64,000 nucleotides of DNA, from contig AP026544.2 in the NCBI GenBank assembly GCA_026075535.2, positions 6,634,001 through 6,698,000 on the forward strand. The letters run 5' to 3'. Shown here in pieces: positions 44,288 to 56,149 of this stretch (position 1 is its first letter; every line of letters starts with the position of its first letter). The notes under the pieces were generated by a model. The model was not told where the DNA came from, made no database searches, and was given only the letters and a program-made list of their open reading frames with translations. Source of the stretch: Tricholoma matsutake. Its lineage: Eukaryota; Basidiomycota; Agaricomycetes; Agaricales; Tricholomataceae. The position numbers and the translations under genes are program-made.

Positions 44288-44979
44288 TGTTAAGAACTGA
44301 TCCTAGAGTGCACGTTGGAATCCGATTGGACACCGTGGGTGATAATAGCGGGAGTTGTCAGGTCAATGCGGATTCTGTGGGAGGGGAAACAGAAAGGACT
44401 TGGCTTCAGCTTGTAAGAAGCTGCACCCTTCACCTCATCTGGTGTCCTAATTTCAAGTCGAAAGTTTAGGGGTAGGAGTGGGAAAGTGCGGGTAAATGTG
44501 GGGAGGAGTACGGAGGGACTTAGGTTAAGTTCAGGTGAGGTTAGAACTTCAGAGGGAGACTAGAGGTCAAGTCGAATGGAGTTCAGACTCTTAGAGAACA
44601 GAGGTTGGAGTAGAAGGAGGTTTTAGATTGGCAGGATAAAGTCGAGTCTATGTCGATATACAAACTGAGGAATACAAGGCAAAACTAATTAAGCTTAAAT
44701 ACTGTAGTCTGGAATAATGCGGAACAGGAACGAAGACTGTGGCAGTGTCTCGACTGCATAGATAAATTATCTAGTGGGAGCCACACAGGAATCTGTAGTC
44801 AAATTTGCAATAGAGGTGGCAGCCATGGATGCTGTACAAGGCGGCCTGGTGCACAGCAGTGTGGGCAGTGCAAGGCAGCCGGGAATGAAATTGGGAGGCG
44901 TAGACAAAAATCAGGTTCGATGTGTGGGAAAGTGTTGGATGGATGCGGGTTCCAATCGGGTGAGGAACAGTTCTTGACA
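44288..44979 (-). repeat. 3' LTR of gypsy B copy 2
   Basis: 692 bp in reverse orientation, TGTTAAGAACTG to CAGTTCTTGACA on the plus strand, with the AAGGGGGAAATAC polypurine tract adjacent (reverse complement at about 44980-44992). Confidence 0.95.
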
Positions 44980-45172
44980 GTATTTCCCCCTTAGTGCCGA
45001 GCCTACAAGGCACGTGAGGGTTTGAGTCCAAATGAGGAAGTTGGGGGAGAGGGTGATGAAGACGGAGAGGGAGAAGCGGAGGTAGTGTAGAGATCCGGTC
45101 GAATCCAAAAAAACTTTTCAATGAATTTTGTTTCTGAGTTCAGACTGAGTGAATAAGTAACGTGAATAGACT

Positions 45173-48100
45173 TTAAGTGGGTAATGGTCTGGGTTTCTGT
45201 GGGTAGCGAGTGTGAAAATCTGCAAGGAGTTCTTGGGTGTGGTCAAGCTCCGTAACAGGTAGCCAGGAGGTCTCCTCATCGGTTCCCTGGTAGCCTTCCC
45301 ATCAGACGAGGTAGAGAATCTTGCAATGATGTCGATTATTGACCTTGGAGTCGAGGACTTCAGCGATCTCATATTCAAGCTTGTCATCAATAGTGATGGG
45401 AGGAGGTGGAGGTTGTATCCAATTTGGAATGGTGTTCAGGGAGTGTTTCTCTAGTTGAGAGACATGGAAGACAGGGTGGATCGCCCGCATGTGGTCCAGA
45501 AGCCACAGGGTGACTGAGTGAGTACCCAGGCGGGCAATGATTTTGAAAGGACCATGGTTCTTTTCAGAAAGTTTCTTGGAAGGACGAGTGGTGTGGATAT
45601 TTTCCACAGTGACATAGGCATAGTCACCAATGTTGAAGTCGGGTGCGGGTGCCCGATGTCTGTCCACAGGACCTTGATAACGCTCTTGAGCAGCCACAAG
45701 CTGTTTCTGAAGCTCCTGATGAAGGTCATCTAAGTCGACGATGAACTCGTGGGCGCGCTGTGAAGCTAAATTGCATTCTGGAAAGATGGAAATGTTCAGG
45801 TGATAGCCTTTGTTGGCAAAGAAAGGGGATACGCCTGTAGAGGTGGAAGGAGCATTGTTGTAGGCAAATTTGCCCAAGGGTAAGAGGTGAGACCAGTCAT
45901 CCTGCTGATAGTTGCAGAAGATCTGGAGGTACTGCTCCAAGGTCTGATTTAGTCGTTTTGTCTGACCATCACCTTGCGGGTGATAACCGGAAGTGAAGTA
46001 GATCCGCATGTCGAGCACTTTTCTGAGGGAGCGGAAGAAATGGGAGACGAACTCGGATCCCCAGTTGCAAGTGACATGCGACGGAACGCCATGCTTGGAG
46101 AAGACATGGAGGATGAACAGGTTGGCTAGTTCTTGGGCTGTGATTTCATTGACAGTTGGGATGAAGATGCCTTGCTTGGTGAGGCGGTCAACAATGACCA
46201 GGATAGCGGTGTGACCATCGGAGTCGGGTAGTTGTTCAATGAAGTCCATGGAGATGGAGTTCCAAGGTTGTTCCGGAACCGGAAGTTGCTTTAGAAACCC
46301 ATAGGGCTTGTGTTGAGGTAATTTGGATCATTTGCAAGTGGTCCAGGATTTGCAGAATTCCTGCACAAAGGTGCAGAGGTTTGGCCAGACATATTCCCAG
46401 TGGACAAGCTGCTGGGTTTTGTTTTGTCCAAAGTGGCCAGAGAGGATGTGATCATGTTTGTACTGAAGGACCTTGAGGCAAAGATCTGTGACATCCAGAA
46501 CATAAATCCGGTCAAAGTGGTGGAGGAGACCTGCCTCATCTATGGTCCAATTGGGGTCGACAGGTGTTGGAAGATGTGCGGATGATAAGGGGTCAAGGGG
46601 TAGATGTCGTGGTGAAGTTTCTCAACATCCATGATTACTGCTTGTCAAAGGATGGGTGTGGCAAAATAGGTGGCATGAAGGGAAGAGGTGAGCTGTTCCT
46701 GTGTGAATACAGGTCGGAAGTTGGTTGGGTTTATGGAAAAGATGGCCAAGAGTTCCTTGTCATGGGTGTCGTAATTTAGTTCAGTGGGATTAAAGGAGCA
46801 GGAGTGAAAAGCGACCGGATGGATTTCTCCATCCGTAGTGTAAACCAAAAGGATTGCCGCTAGGGCATAGTCAGAAGCGTCGGTTTCAAGTACCATTTGT
46901 GAGTCGGGTACCCATTGAGTTAAGATGGGGGTGTGAGTGAATTCTTGTTTGAGCTTTTCAAAAGTGTCGTGGCACTTCTTGTTGAAGTCCCAGGGTGTGG
47001 ATTTCCATGTCAAGCGGGTGAGTGGGATGACAATGTCTGAATAGCTGTTAATGAAGCGGTGGTAAAAGTTGCAAAAACCTAAGAAGGATTGTATATCCTT
47101 AACTTTCCTAGGCTCGGGCCAGTCAAGCATGGTTTTGACTTTATCCTTGGACATCCGCAGTCCATCTGGTGAAAGGATGAAACCTAAATATTCAACGGTG
47201 TCTTTGTGGAACTCACATTTCTGTGGAGAGGCATAAAGTCCATTTTTTCAGAGACGGTGGAGGACTTCTTTGACGTGAGCCCCGTGCTGGGACTTGTCAT
47301 CAGAATAGATTAGGATGTCGTCGAGGTATACAATGACACAAACATCCAGCATGTCACTGAAGATGTCGTTCATGAACCGCTGGAAAGCTGCAGGTGCATT
47401 GGTGAGTCCAAAGGGAACCACCAACCACTCGAAGGATCCATAGTGGGTGCAAAAAGTAGTTTTCCACTCATCACCATCAGCGATGCAGACTAGGTGATAA
47501 GCATGCTGCAAGTCTATCTTGGTGAATAAGCAGGCTTTGTGGGGAGAGTCAAGGAGGTCGGAAATGAGAGGAAGTGGGTAGCAGTCTTTCTTTGTAAGAC
47601 AGTTAAGTCCTCAGTAGTCGACACAAAGTCAGAGACTACCATCCTTCTTCTTGACAAAGAGAATCAGAGCACCATGCGGAGACTTGGATGGGTGGATGAA
47701 ACCTGAGCGGACGTTTTTGGCAATAAAGACTTGTAAGGCTTCTAATTCAGAGGGGGAGAGAGAATACATGCAGCCCGGAGGCGGAGGAGTATTGTCTTCT
47801 GTCTCTATCTTGAGGTTGTAAGACCGATGCGGAGGAAGGGTATTTGGTTTAGTCTTATTAAAGACATCAGCAAATTCATGATACTCAGGCAGAATATCAG
47901 AGAGGTCGGATGAGTTAGCGGATTGGGTGGAGCGGGTGGATAACCCTTCTGGAGCAAAGGTCATCTGAAAAGCTACTGCCCCAGGAAGTTTGCTAGCATG
48001 CACATAAGTGGCAGCATTGATGAAAGAGATGTCGGGGGGTGTAAACTTAGGAGGAATGGGGGTTTCAGAAAGTGCGGAGGAGTCAAGGATTTCTACTGGA

Positions 48101-48610
48101 AGATTCGGGGACAAAGGTGACGTCAGGGGTGCTGGACCTATATGATCTGCAGAGCAGAAAGTGAGTTGGCTTGAAGACCAGTCAATCAACAGATTGTATT
48201 GCTTCAGCCAGTTATGACCGAGTACGGCGGAACAGGAAGAGTCAAGCAAGGTTACATAAAATGACAAATTGAATACTTCACCGGCAGGGAAGGTGACCGG
48301 AAGTTTGACGATCTGAGTTATGGTGGAGTTGCAAGATCCATCAAAGAGTCATAAACTGATCAGGTTAATGGATTCTGTGCTGAGTTGGTTATTCAACATG
48401 AAAGAGGAGTCAAGGAAGCAGTGGGAGGAACCAGAGTTGATAAGGGTTCGGAAAGGGGCAGAAGAGTCGGGAAAGGTTAAAAGAACGGTTAGGGAGTCAG
48501 GGTCGGAAAGAGCGGATGCATTGAGACAAATGTAGGCAGCCAAATGGGTAAGGTCAACGCAACCCCCAGCCCCAATGGCTGTTTCCTGAGGGTTGTGGAC
48601 TATTTTTCCG
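45173..48610 (-). pseudogene. pol: gypsy B copy 2 pol with chromodomain, decayed
   Basis: In the -1 frame relative to gag, starting at GGAAAAATAG. The protease-like motif is N-S-G-S-S as in copy 1. TGA stops at 47629-47631 and 47611-47613 fall at the same two codons as in copy 1 (expected Arg in S-L-R-L-C-V-D-Y-R-G-L-N), and the chromodomain TGA at 45302-45304 is also shared. RT has Y-L-D-D near 47320. RNase H is cut from L-L-A-I-F to the post-RNase-H linker (deletion of about 80 codons near 46735). In integrase the second Asp is Asn (C-N-W-G-S-E-F) and the Glu is Lys (Q-T-K-R-L-N-Q), so two of three catalytic residues are lost. Natural stop TAA at 45173-45175. Confidence 0.93.
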
Positions 48611-49979
48611 AGTCTGTCGTGTCGGGAATGACAACAGATGCACAGACTTTTGTGGCTTTGGATTTCGGGCAGTTTCCTGCTACGTGCCCTTCCTCACCAC
48701 AGTAGAGACAAAGTCTTTCCCTCATGCGACGTTCTCATTCTTCCGCAGTAAGTTTGCCATTCTTCCCCAATTTATCGGAGATGGACGACTTGGAAGTGTT
48801 CTTTGATGTGAAAGACTGCTGGTTGGAGGTGTTACCGCGGGCGGAGTTTGAAGAGGCTTGGTTTGTTGATGGGGAAGGGCTTTTGGAAGAGTCCTTCCGA
48901 CTAGAGTTAGTGACGTTACTGGAATTCTTTGTTTTGAAACGGGATTCATCTTCTTGCATCCAGTAGATGCCGTCGCTGTCCTGCACTTTCAAGTGCAGTT
49001 CTGCAAGAGTATTGGGTTTTCCACCCTGGAGAACTTCTATGCGAAGCCGGAGTGGAAGACCACAGAAATAGTGGTCATGAAGGGCTGCTTCATTCCAGTT
49101 GACCCTAGAAGCTAATTCCCAGAAGTCAACATTATATTTTGTGATACGACCACCTTTCTTCATTGCTAAGTCAGAAAGAGCTTTTTCCACATCTCCGACC
49201 GGGTCATGCAGACCGAAGTTGCTTTCCAGCTCAGCAAGGAAAGCTTCATAGTCCCACATCCAGTGTGCAGAATCTGTCAGGTCATTCAGACCAGGCTCAA
49301 ACCAACTGAGAGCTGATCCCTTAAGATAAGAAAGGATGAATATGATCTTTTTCTCATCAGAGGAAAATACGTGCAGACAGTCGTGGAAATGAAGATTGCA
49401 GGAGACTAGGAAGTCTCTAAGTTTCTTTGGATTGGCGCCGTCAAAAGTGTCAGGGTCGTGAACTTTGATTTTCTCGGTTTTGGGTGTGCTATTCTGATGA
49501 AGGGTGCAGATACTCTCTGAGAGGTTGTAAAGGACATCTATGAACTTATCCCCTGGGTCAGGGTTTTCCCCCGTGGGAGGTTGATCCTCAGGATCATTGG
49601 GATCGGGGTCACCCCCAGGGCTGTCAGGACCACTAGGGTCATCGGGTCTGCCAGGGGGTCTGTCCTCTAGACCAGGATCTTCCAACCCAAAGGGTTCAGG
49701 CTGGTTGATGCCCCCTATGTATTCAAGGGGAGTTCTTGATCGAAAGCCTTCCAGGTTGCCGGAAGGGTGCGGGGCACAGGTGGACATGAGATTGGCACTG
49801 ATTGAGGGGGCTCCTGAGCCGATTTGTTGGAAGATGTTTGAGGGTCTGGAAGACACTCCAAAAGTAGTGGCGGGTTGAGGGTCGGAAAGGGTGGATCGCT
49901 GGATTGCAGAGATCCCTGGAATAGTACCAGCATGTTGGGAATTTCTTGTTGTGCACTGGCGGGTCTCGGTAGGGGTCAT
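48600..49979 (-). pseudogene. gag: gypsy B copy 2 gag with one premature stop
   Basis: ATG at 49979 (M-T-P-T-E-T-R-Q). Open for 414 codons to a TGA at 48735-48737, where copy 1 has CGA. The same frame continues through the CCHC knuckle (C-L-Y-C-G-E-E-G-H, near 48690) to the natural TAG at 48600-48602. It keeps Trp in F-W-E-L-A where copy 1 has a stop. About 460 codons in the original. Confidence 0.94.
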
Positions 49980-50019
49980 AGAGAGGAAATGGACAAGTGA
50001 AGTGTGAGTTCATATATAC

Positions 50020-50723
50020 TGTTAAGAACTGATCCTAGAGTGCATGTCGGAATCCGATCGGACACCGTGGGTGATAATAGCGGGAGTTGTCAGGTTGATG
50101 CGGATTCTGCAGGAGGGGAAACAGAAAGGACTTGGCTTCAGCTTGTAAGAAGCTGCGCCCTTCACCTCATCTGGTGTCCTAATTTCAAGTCGAAAGTTTA
50201 GGGGTAGGAGCAGGAAAGTGCAGGTAAATGTGGGGAGGAGTATGGAGGGACTTAGGTTAAGTTCAGGTGAGGTTAGAACTTCAGAGGGAGACTAGAGGTC
50301 GAGTCGAATGGAGTTCAGACTCTTAGAGAACTGAGGTTGGAGTAGAAGGAGGTTTTAGATTGGCAGGATAAAGTTGAGTCCATGTCGATATACAAACTGA
50401 GGAATACAAGGCAAAACTAACTAAGCTTAAATACTGTAGTCCGGAATAATGCGGAACAGGAATGAAGACTGCAGCAGTGTCTTGACTGCATAGATAAATT
50501 ATCTAGCGGGAGCCACACAGGAATCCATAGTCGAATTTGCAATAGAGGCGGCAGCCTTGGGAAGGCAGCCATGGATGCTGTACAAGGCGGCCTGGTGCAC
50601 AGCAGTGGGCAGTGCAAGGCGGCCGGGAACAAAATTGGGAGGCGTAGACAAAAATCAGGTTTGACATGCGGGAAAGTGTTGGATGGATGCAGGTTCCGAT
50701 CAGGCAAGGAATGGTTCTTGACA
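50020..50723 (-). repeat. 5' LTR of gypsy B copy 2
   Basis: 704 bp. About 12 bp longer than its partner because of a short duplication (GCAGCCTTGGGAAG-like) near 50548. Confidence 0.95.
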
Positions 50724-51620
50724 CAATTCCTATAGCTGGAAACAGAAAATCAATCCCCATCAAGGATCACACCAGCTGGATTTTCTGTGTAAGCATTGGC
50801 CAGCCAGATGACAGTAACCAGCTGGAGGAGCAAAAATGGTCAAAGGGAATGGCGGATGTGGAGAGGGAGATGGAGGAGGCCAGTGAGCAATGCTCCTATG
50901 ATTCTAAGGACTTGAATCATTGCCGTGGGCCTTTCCCAGCCCTGGCAGCTGGTGTATCATTTGGTGGTGGACAGGTGATCCTGGGCAACATTGTGCACAA
51001 CTGAGCGAATTGCAGAGTTTTATGAAAACTCCTCAGCTACCTGTCCTTTGTCCGCATCTCCAAATTTGCGAATATTGGATTTGCAGCTTGGTTCCCCAAG
51101 TTTTATAAACATTACCATAAAACCCTTGGGGCCATGTACGAGCAGTACAAAGGCCTCAAGCGCCTATTTCTGGATAGCATCTGGGTGGCAATTTCTTTCA
51201 ACTTCGGCCCAGCGACTTGGTGCTATCGGCATATGGATTGGGGGAACCTTGCCTTTGGAGTCTGTGTTATAACCAATGTTGGAAAGTTTGATTCAATGTG
51301 TGGTGGCCACCTCATCCTATGGGAGTGTGGCATTGTTATTGAGTTTCCTCCAGGCACATCCATCATCATTCCCTTGGCTGTCATCAGCCACTCAAACCTC
51401 CCCATCCAACCCCACAAGATTTGGTACTCCTTCACGCAGTACGTGGCTGGTGGTCTATTCTGATGGGTTGAGCATGGGTTTCAGAAGGAGGAGAGCTACA
51501 CTAATGGATCTTCAGCAGCTGAGCATGTGGCAGAAGAGGTTCATAGGGCAGCACATAAGGATTTTGGTCTTTCTTTGTTTTCTATGATGGATGAGCTGCA
51601 TGCAATGGCACAACAGAGCT

Positions 51621-51784
51621 AACTTAGTAGCTGCTGCACTGTACCAGTAAACCAGTAATCAATGCTACTTCATGTAAAATTGCAATTGGACCCATTCATC
51701 TGCTCAGTAATATATTGTCTTTTGCTTCCTAGCTCCTAGTACAATGAGAATGTGGAGACCCTAGTGGCCTGATAGAACCTCCGA
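51621..51784. other. spacer downstream of the TET/JBP-like pseudogene
   Basis: AT-rich, probably the 3' region of the gene. Nothing further is supported. Confidence 0.5.
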
Positions 51785-52030
51785 GCCTGAACTTGAAGCT
51801 TGAAGGTTTGTCCGATCTCGATCAGATGTGACATTAGGACATGTTTACACCCTTACATAATTATAAACAAGTCACGGAAAGTTCAAGTTGAAGTGGCAGT
51901 GCTTGACTTCTTGTTCAAGTTCTCCCTCTTGTCCTTCCTCACTTCTGCATGTGCTGCTCTTACTTCCTGGCCCTGCGGGTCTGACTTTTTGTCACCTGCC
52001 CGGTTGTGTCTGACTTTTTGTCATGCAACC
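51785..52030. repeat. second, partial MITE copy
   Basis: Resembles the right part of 41388-41810: GCCTGAACTTGAAGCTTGAA near 51785 and two GTCTGACTTTTTGTCA motifs near 51977 and 52007. The left arm is missing. Confidence 0.65.
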
Positions 52031-52125
52031 CTACATTTGGGTTACCTCTGGCCCCTTGAAACTGTCAGCAGCTCGCCCTAGAGTCCTTGACAGGAATTTC
52101 AGTACATCCAAGTGTCAGATGTCCC

Positions 52126-53000
52126 CTCGAGGTAAGATCCCCCTTTACCCACTATATCAATTATCCAATGCCTGTCCATTGCTCATGCCCAGGAAATTGG
52201 TGCAAGCAGCGCATAGCAACAGGGTGGCAGCTGATAAAAGATCAAGAGCTGACATGTTTTCTACTTTAGTTCATCCTGAAGCGCATTCATCTCCACATAG
52301 GTGTCAATGTTTCCTATATCCGACGTGGTTGGCTGAAGTACTTTGTTCCAGGGGTGCCTGGTCAAGCTGCTTGCTGGATGCGCCTCCACATATGTGCTGG
52401 TGTTGGCTTGATGTAGCAGTGACGATAAGCTTCTCAACATGTCCAATGGCACCTCAAGGTGAGAGCCTCCTTTCTTACCCTGCCCTGTCAAATATGCAAT
52501 GCCCACCCTTTACTTGAGCCCAGGAAATTGGCGCAAGCAACATGTAGCTGTGTGGCAGCAGGCAATCAACGATCGAGAACTGACATGTTTTTTTTTTACT
52601 TTAGTTCATCCCAAAGCCTATTCACCTTGACAAAGCTGTTAATGCTTCCCATATCTAATGCACCATTTGTTGTTCAGGGTATGTGTCAGTGTTGGCATGA
52701 GTAGTGGCTATGACTCAGATAGGCTTCCCAAGGTGAGAGCCTCCCTTCTTACCCTGCCCTGTCAGGTATGCAATGCCCACCCTTTACTTGAGCCTGGGAA
52801 ATTGGCATACACGACACATAGCTGTATGGTGGCAGGTAATCAAAGATTGAAAGCTGATGTGCTTTCTAGCTTAGTTAATCCCTCAGCCATCCAAAAGGTA
52901 TTCATATTTCTTATATCTGATGCGGGCAGCTAAAATGTCCTGGCCCAGGCATGCTCAAGCAAATGGCTGGGCAGCCATTCCTCTACTTAGCACCCATTCA
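52126..53000 (+). repeat. three tandem 280-320-bp repeats with splice-like borders
   Basis: Units start with a CAAGGTGAGAGCC or GAGGTAAGATCC segment at about 52126, 52449 and 52728. Each goes on to GAGCCCAGGAAATTGG-like sequence and an AAAGATCAAGAGCTGACATG-like end. The GGTGAG and CCCAGG borders look like donor and acceptor sites of a short intron (about 67 nt), and the following segment encodes a similar short peptide in each unit (I-A-x-W-Q-x-I-x-D-x-E-L). It looks like a duplicated exon-intron block of an unknown, decayed gene. Confidence 0.65.
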
Positions 53001-53220
53001 TGCCTCCATTTGCATGCCATCTTTTTTTGCTTTGGCCGTGATGCAACAGTACCTATGCAGCTACCCTTAATCTATATGCCATTCAAATGCATCATGCCTG
53101 CTTGTCCCCAAGTTCCCAACTTCAAGTTGGTCCCCACTGATTCCACATATTTCATTGGTCACTTTCTCCATCTCATATACATAGCAGTCAAAGTCCAGAT
53201 ATGGCATTAATGATATGAAA

Positions 53221-53578
53221 ATGAGTATTGATAAATTTAATTATATCTAGCCTTTGAAGCATGGTCATTGTGATGTATGCTAGGAAGTAAGGCATGCTTC
53301 TTGTTCTCTTAACCATTATTTTACCCTTATTCTACTAGTATGCCTTGAGGAATAAAGTACTAAGACTTTGTGGGGTGCGTGTTCATAATTTTCTGCTTCC
53401 TTGCATAGATGGGCTCCTGAGCTGCCTATTTTCAGGATCATCCCCATGTAACTGATGGGGTAAATGTTTTATGAGGGTAGGGCCATGGAACATGGTTGAT
53501 TTGAAATCTAGAAGGGTATATACAAAATGATCAAAATGAAAAGTCCAAATGATGGTTGGTTTATGCATGCCGCCTTCC
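53221..53578. other. no feature recognised
   Basis: AT-rich intergenic sequence without repeats or frames that I can support. Confidence 0.6.
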
Positions 53579-54537
53579 TTACTCACAGTCAGTTAGCTCT
53601 GAATCATCCTCCCTTTGCAGGCTGCAGTAGTGGCTATGGGATGCTTGGCATGTTGTGATGAGCAAGCATGCCTCACACTTGGCAAACAGGCCAAAGAATT
53701 CCACCTCTGTTAGCCCAGGCCTATCCATGGAATCAAGCTTCAAGAATTTGAGCCAGTCAGTTTCATAACCAAGATCCATGTACTCAACGGAATGGGGCAC
53801 TTTGGCAGTTAAATCTATGGCCAGGGTTAGCTCAAATGTTTTGGGATTGCTCTTCACTTACCTGCTTCCACATAGGTCCACTTCAATGGCCTTGGGATGC
53901 ACTCTAATTCCCAGTGATGTAGAGTGGGAGGAGGGCGCAATGCATTGCTTTCTTCATAATATGTGGTAAGTACTTTGAGCTCTGGAGAAACCTCCCAACT
54001 TACCTCGAGGTGGAAATGTCCATGCTGAAATGCCAACCACCTGATATGGCCTCTGTAATGGCACTGGGCCACTGTAAACACTTACTGCATTCTTCAGTAT
54101 AGATGGAGACTGACCAATGTATCCACATTGGCCGTTTGCACATTCAGCAATGTACTCCCCGGCATAGCGTCCAAAGACCAGTATGTATATGGCTGCTTCA
54201 GTGAAGACCAGGTCTTCGCTAACCTGTTGAAGCAATGGACACAAGCAGCTGGGCCCAAAGAATTGGTAATGCTAGTGCACCCAGTGCTATGCACTTCCTT
54301 GCATGGATGGGCCTCTATATGACCATCAGAGATGCAGCGGCAAGGTTCCAAGCTATGCACCAGTGCCATTTGGTCAGTTTCAGTGTAGCTGGCTCGAGGG
54401 ACCAGATGATATTTGTCAAGTTGTATACCTTGTTGAACAATATCTGCTGGTACATTGGGGCAGTGGTCACCATCAGTGGCTGTGGATGCCCAGGCATGAA
54501 GAAAGTAACCAGAGCTTGATGAAGGTGAGGGGCTCAA
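53579..54537 (-). pseudogene. unknown gene remnant with a C-x4-C-G-Y motif
   Basis: Minus-strand fragments: A-I-Y-I-L-V-F-G-R-Y-A-G-E-Y near 54190, then C-A-N-G-Q-C-G-Y-I, followed downstream by short segments with W-T-Y-V (near 53870), an E-Y-M-D-L-G-Y part (near 53780) and an acidic end at 53579. Similar C-x4/5-C-G-Y modules are, as far as I recall, common in Agaricomycete hypothetical proteins; no function is known to me. At least two introns or frameshifts are needed. Confidence 0.35.
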
Positions 54538-54625
54538 TTCAATGCTAGGTGTTGAGTTGGGCTTTGTTGGTTGAATTGGCCAGGCATTTATGGGCCACTA
54601 GGCTTTGAATGAGTCACCCCGCCAT

Positions 54626-54691
54626 GACTCAGATTGACTGACTCTGAGTCAGCAATGGTGCACCATGACTCAGATTGATGGACTCTGAGTC
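54626..54691. repeat. two tandem GACTCAGA/TCTGAGTC hairpins
   Basis: Perfect 8-bp arms at 54626-54633/54643-54650 and 54667-54674/54684-54691, 41 bp apart. Confidence 0.85.
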
Positions 54692-54879
54692 AGCAAAGTC
54701 ATTAAAAGTTGGCGCAGCAAGCAATAGGCCCCATGCTCCTTGGCCCCCATTGTATCCCCAATGCAAGATGAGAACTCTCCTCCAGACAATGCTACAAGTG
54801 TCAATGCCTTCAAGCTTGGGAACAGAAAAAAGCCGTGTGTCCATTGTATTTCCACCATGCCATGCTTTAATGCTACTGC

Positions 54880-56140
54880 TCAGCCATGCCAGTGATCCCT
54901 TAGTTCATCATGGGCAACATTTTGGCCGAGCAGTGCATGTGATGTGCAGCATCCAAGCATTGCTGACCAATGGCATACTTCACATGGGTGAGGAGGGGGT
55001 AGTTGTAGAAGAGTTGCTCACTCCCGAGCAAGTATCATACTTGATTAATCTACTTCTTGGCTAATACTCTTCCATGTTGCAGAGCCCAAAAAGAGCATAG
55101 AGTGTTCCAACAACTCTTGCGCATGGTGCCCCATCTTCTGGAGTGCCTCATGGAAGCTTCTAATGAAGAGTGCATAGTGGTCACAGAATTAGTACGTTGA
55201 TTGCTCCATGAATCTACATACCTTTTCTCATCCATTAAAGATTCAAAAGGGCATATCCAGCACAAGATCAGACGATACTAAGAGCTTGAAAGGTGTTGTT
55301 CTGGAGTGGATAAGCCCTCCCAGCATACCTGTCCACCCACCCCTCTCCCGGAATGTCAAGACAAACAGGGCTATCACCATCCCACCACCAGTGCCCTCCT
55401 CTGTCCTGCTGGTCTAGACTGGAACAGTGTGGAGTCAGTGTTCCTTCCTTTGCATATGCAGTTTACACTGCTGATCTCCCCATTTAGTGTGTGTGAAAAA
55501 CTTTCTAGTGGTGAAATGCCTGTCTGCGGTGATCAGTGGCCAATGCTGGTGTATGCAGACCAGTAGTATGATCCTAAAAACCCTTGGGAGGGGCTGTTCA
55601 GAAGCTGGATTCTTGTTTGGGTTCACATGCATTTTTCCTCCTCATCCACTGCTGACTCCATCTTGTTCAGGCATTCAAGCACATCTTTACCTCACCCAGT
55701 TTGGTAGAGAAAGAGGTGAAGGCAACAAGATCAGGTAATGCTCATATCCATGGCATGACCCAGGTCACTACCACCTCCCTGGCCTATGTAGCCATGCAGG
55801 TGTGTGGGGAGTTAGCACGCTAGTAACCTGTCACTGATGATCTAACCAGCTTCACTTCGCAATATCATCCTCTTCAGTGTTCTGTCAGTTGGACACTGTG
55901 ACAGATTCTGAATGATTTTACAAAAGTGTCCTGGACTTCTTAGATGATCCAGAGGAGAAGGACAAGGTGGATGATCTGTTGAACTGGTGGAACTGGTAGG
56001 CATTGACAAATTGATTTTACTATACCAGCCATTGATTCCCCTGTTAGCCAGGTGTTTCCAAGCTACATTGTACATGATCATGCAGTAACAAAACAGAGCG
56101 TGCTAGCCAGACTAAAGGAGCAAAGGGCCCTGAAACAGGT
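54880..56140 (+). pseudogene. DUF6698-like gene remnant with introns
   Basis: Exons read in order F-G-R-A-V-H-V-M-C near 54930, V-P-H-L-L-E near 55125, a 49-nt intron (GTACGT to TTAAAG, about 55193-55241), then T-R-S-D-D-T-K-S-L-K-G near 55265 and L-S-R-N-V-K-T-N-R. A frameshift near 55375 gives A-L-L-C-P-A-G-L-D-W. An intron at about 55433-55489 (GTCAGT to TTTAG) leads to L-S-S-G-E-M and G-D-Q-W-P near 55530, and another at about 55617-55670 to A-F-K-H-I-F-T-S-P-S and S-G-N-A-H-I-H-G-M-T. A TGA replaces Arg in D-S-E-R-F-Y near 55900. The end has V-L-A-R-L-K-E near 56105. The motif series matches what I know as DUF6698, of unknown function. Confidence 0.62.
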
Positions 56141-56149
56141 GCAGTTGAA

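Larger units (their letters stand above)
44288..50723 (-). mobile_element. gypsy B copy 2, full length, minus strand
   Basis: LTRs at 44288-44979 (3' LTR) and 50020-50723 (5' LTR), perfect target duplications CAATT at 44283-44287 and 50724-50728. Gag and pol are present but decayed. It lacks the antisense accessory gene of copy 1 (only about 140 bp separate pol and the 3' LTR) and has a roughly 240-bp deletion in RNase H. It lies antisense to the TET/JBP-like gene. Confidence 0.96.
43756..51620 (+). pseudogene. JBP1/TET-like 2OG-Fe(II) dioxygenase gene split by gypsy B copy 2
   Basis: The first part runs to about 44260 (in-frame ATG at 43756; the frame is open upstream to about 43659). It has a Lys/Arg/Glu-rich coiled-coil stretch and an L-Q-K-W-D-G end. 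The second part starts near 50729, carries V-S-F-G-G-G-Q, then F-V-R-I-S-K-F-A near 51040. The metal motif H-M-D is at 51230-51238 in R-H-M-D-W-G-N, followed by G-G-H-L-I-L-W and the distal His in I-S-H-S-N near 51392. W-Y-S-F-T-Q-Y stands where R-Y-S-x-T-Q-Y is usual, so a probable 2OG-binding Arg is lost. TGA stops at 51002, 51023 and 51461 break the frame. GTAAG at 44261 and CCTATAG ending at 50735 look like splice sites around the insertion, but the frames do not join cleanly, so the intron is uncertain. Family assignment is from motif memory. Confidence 0.65.
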
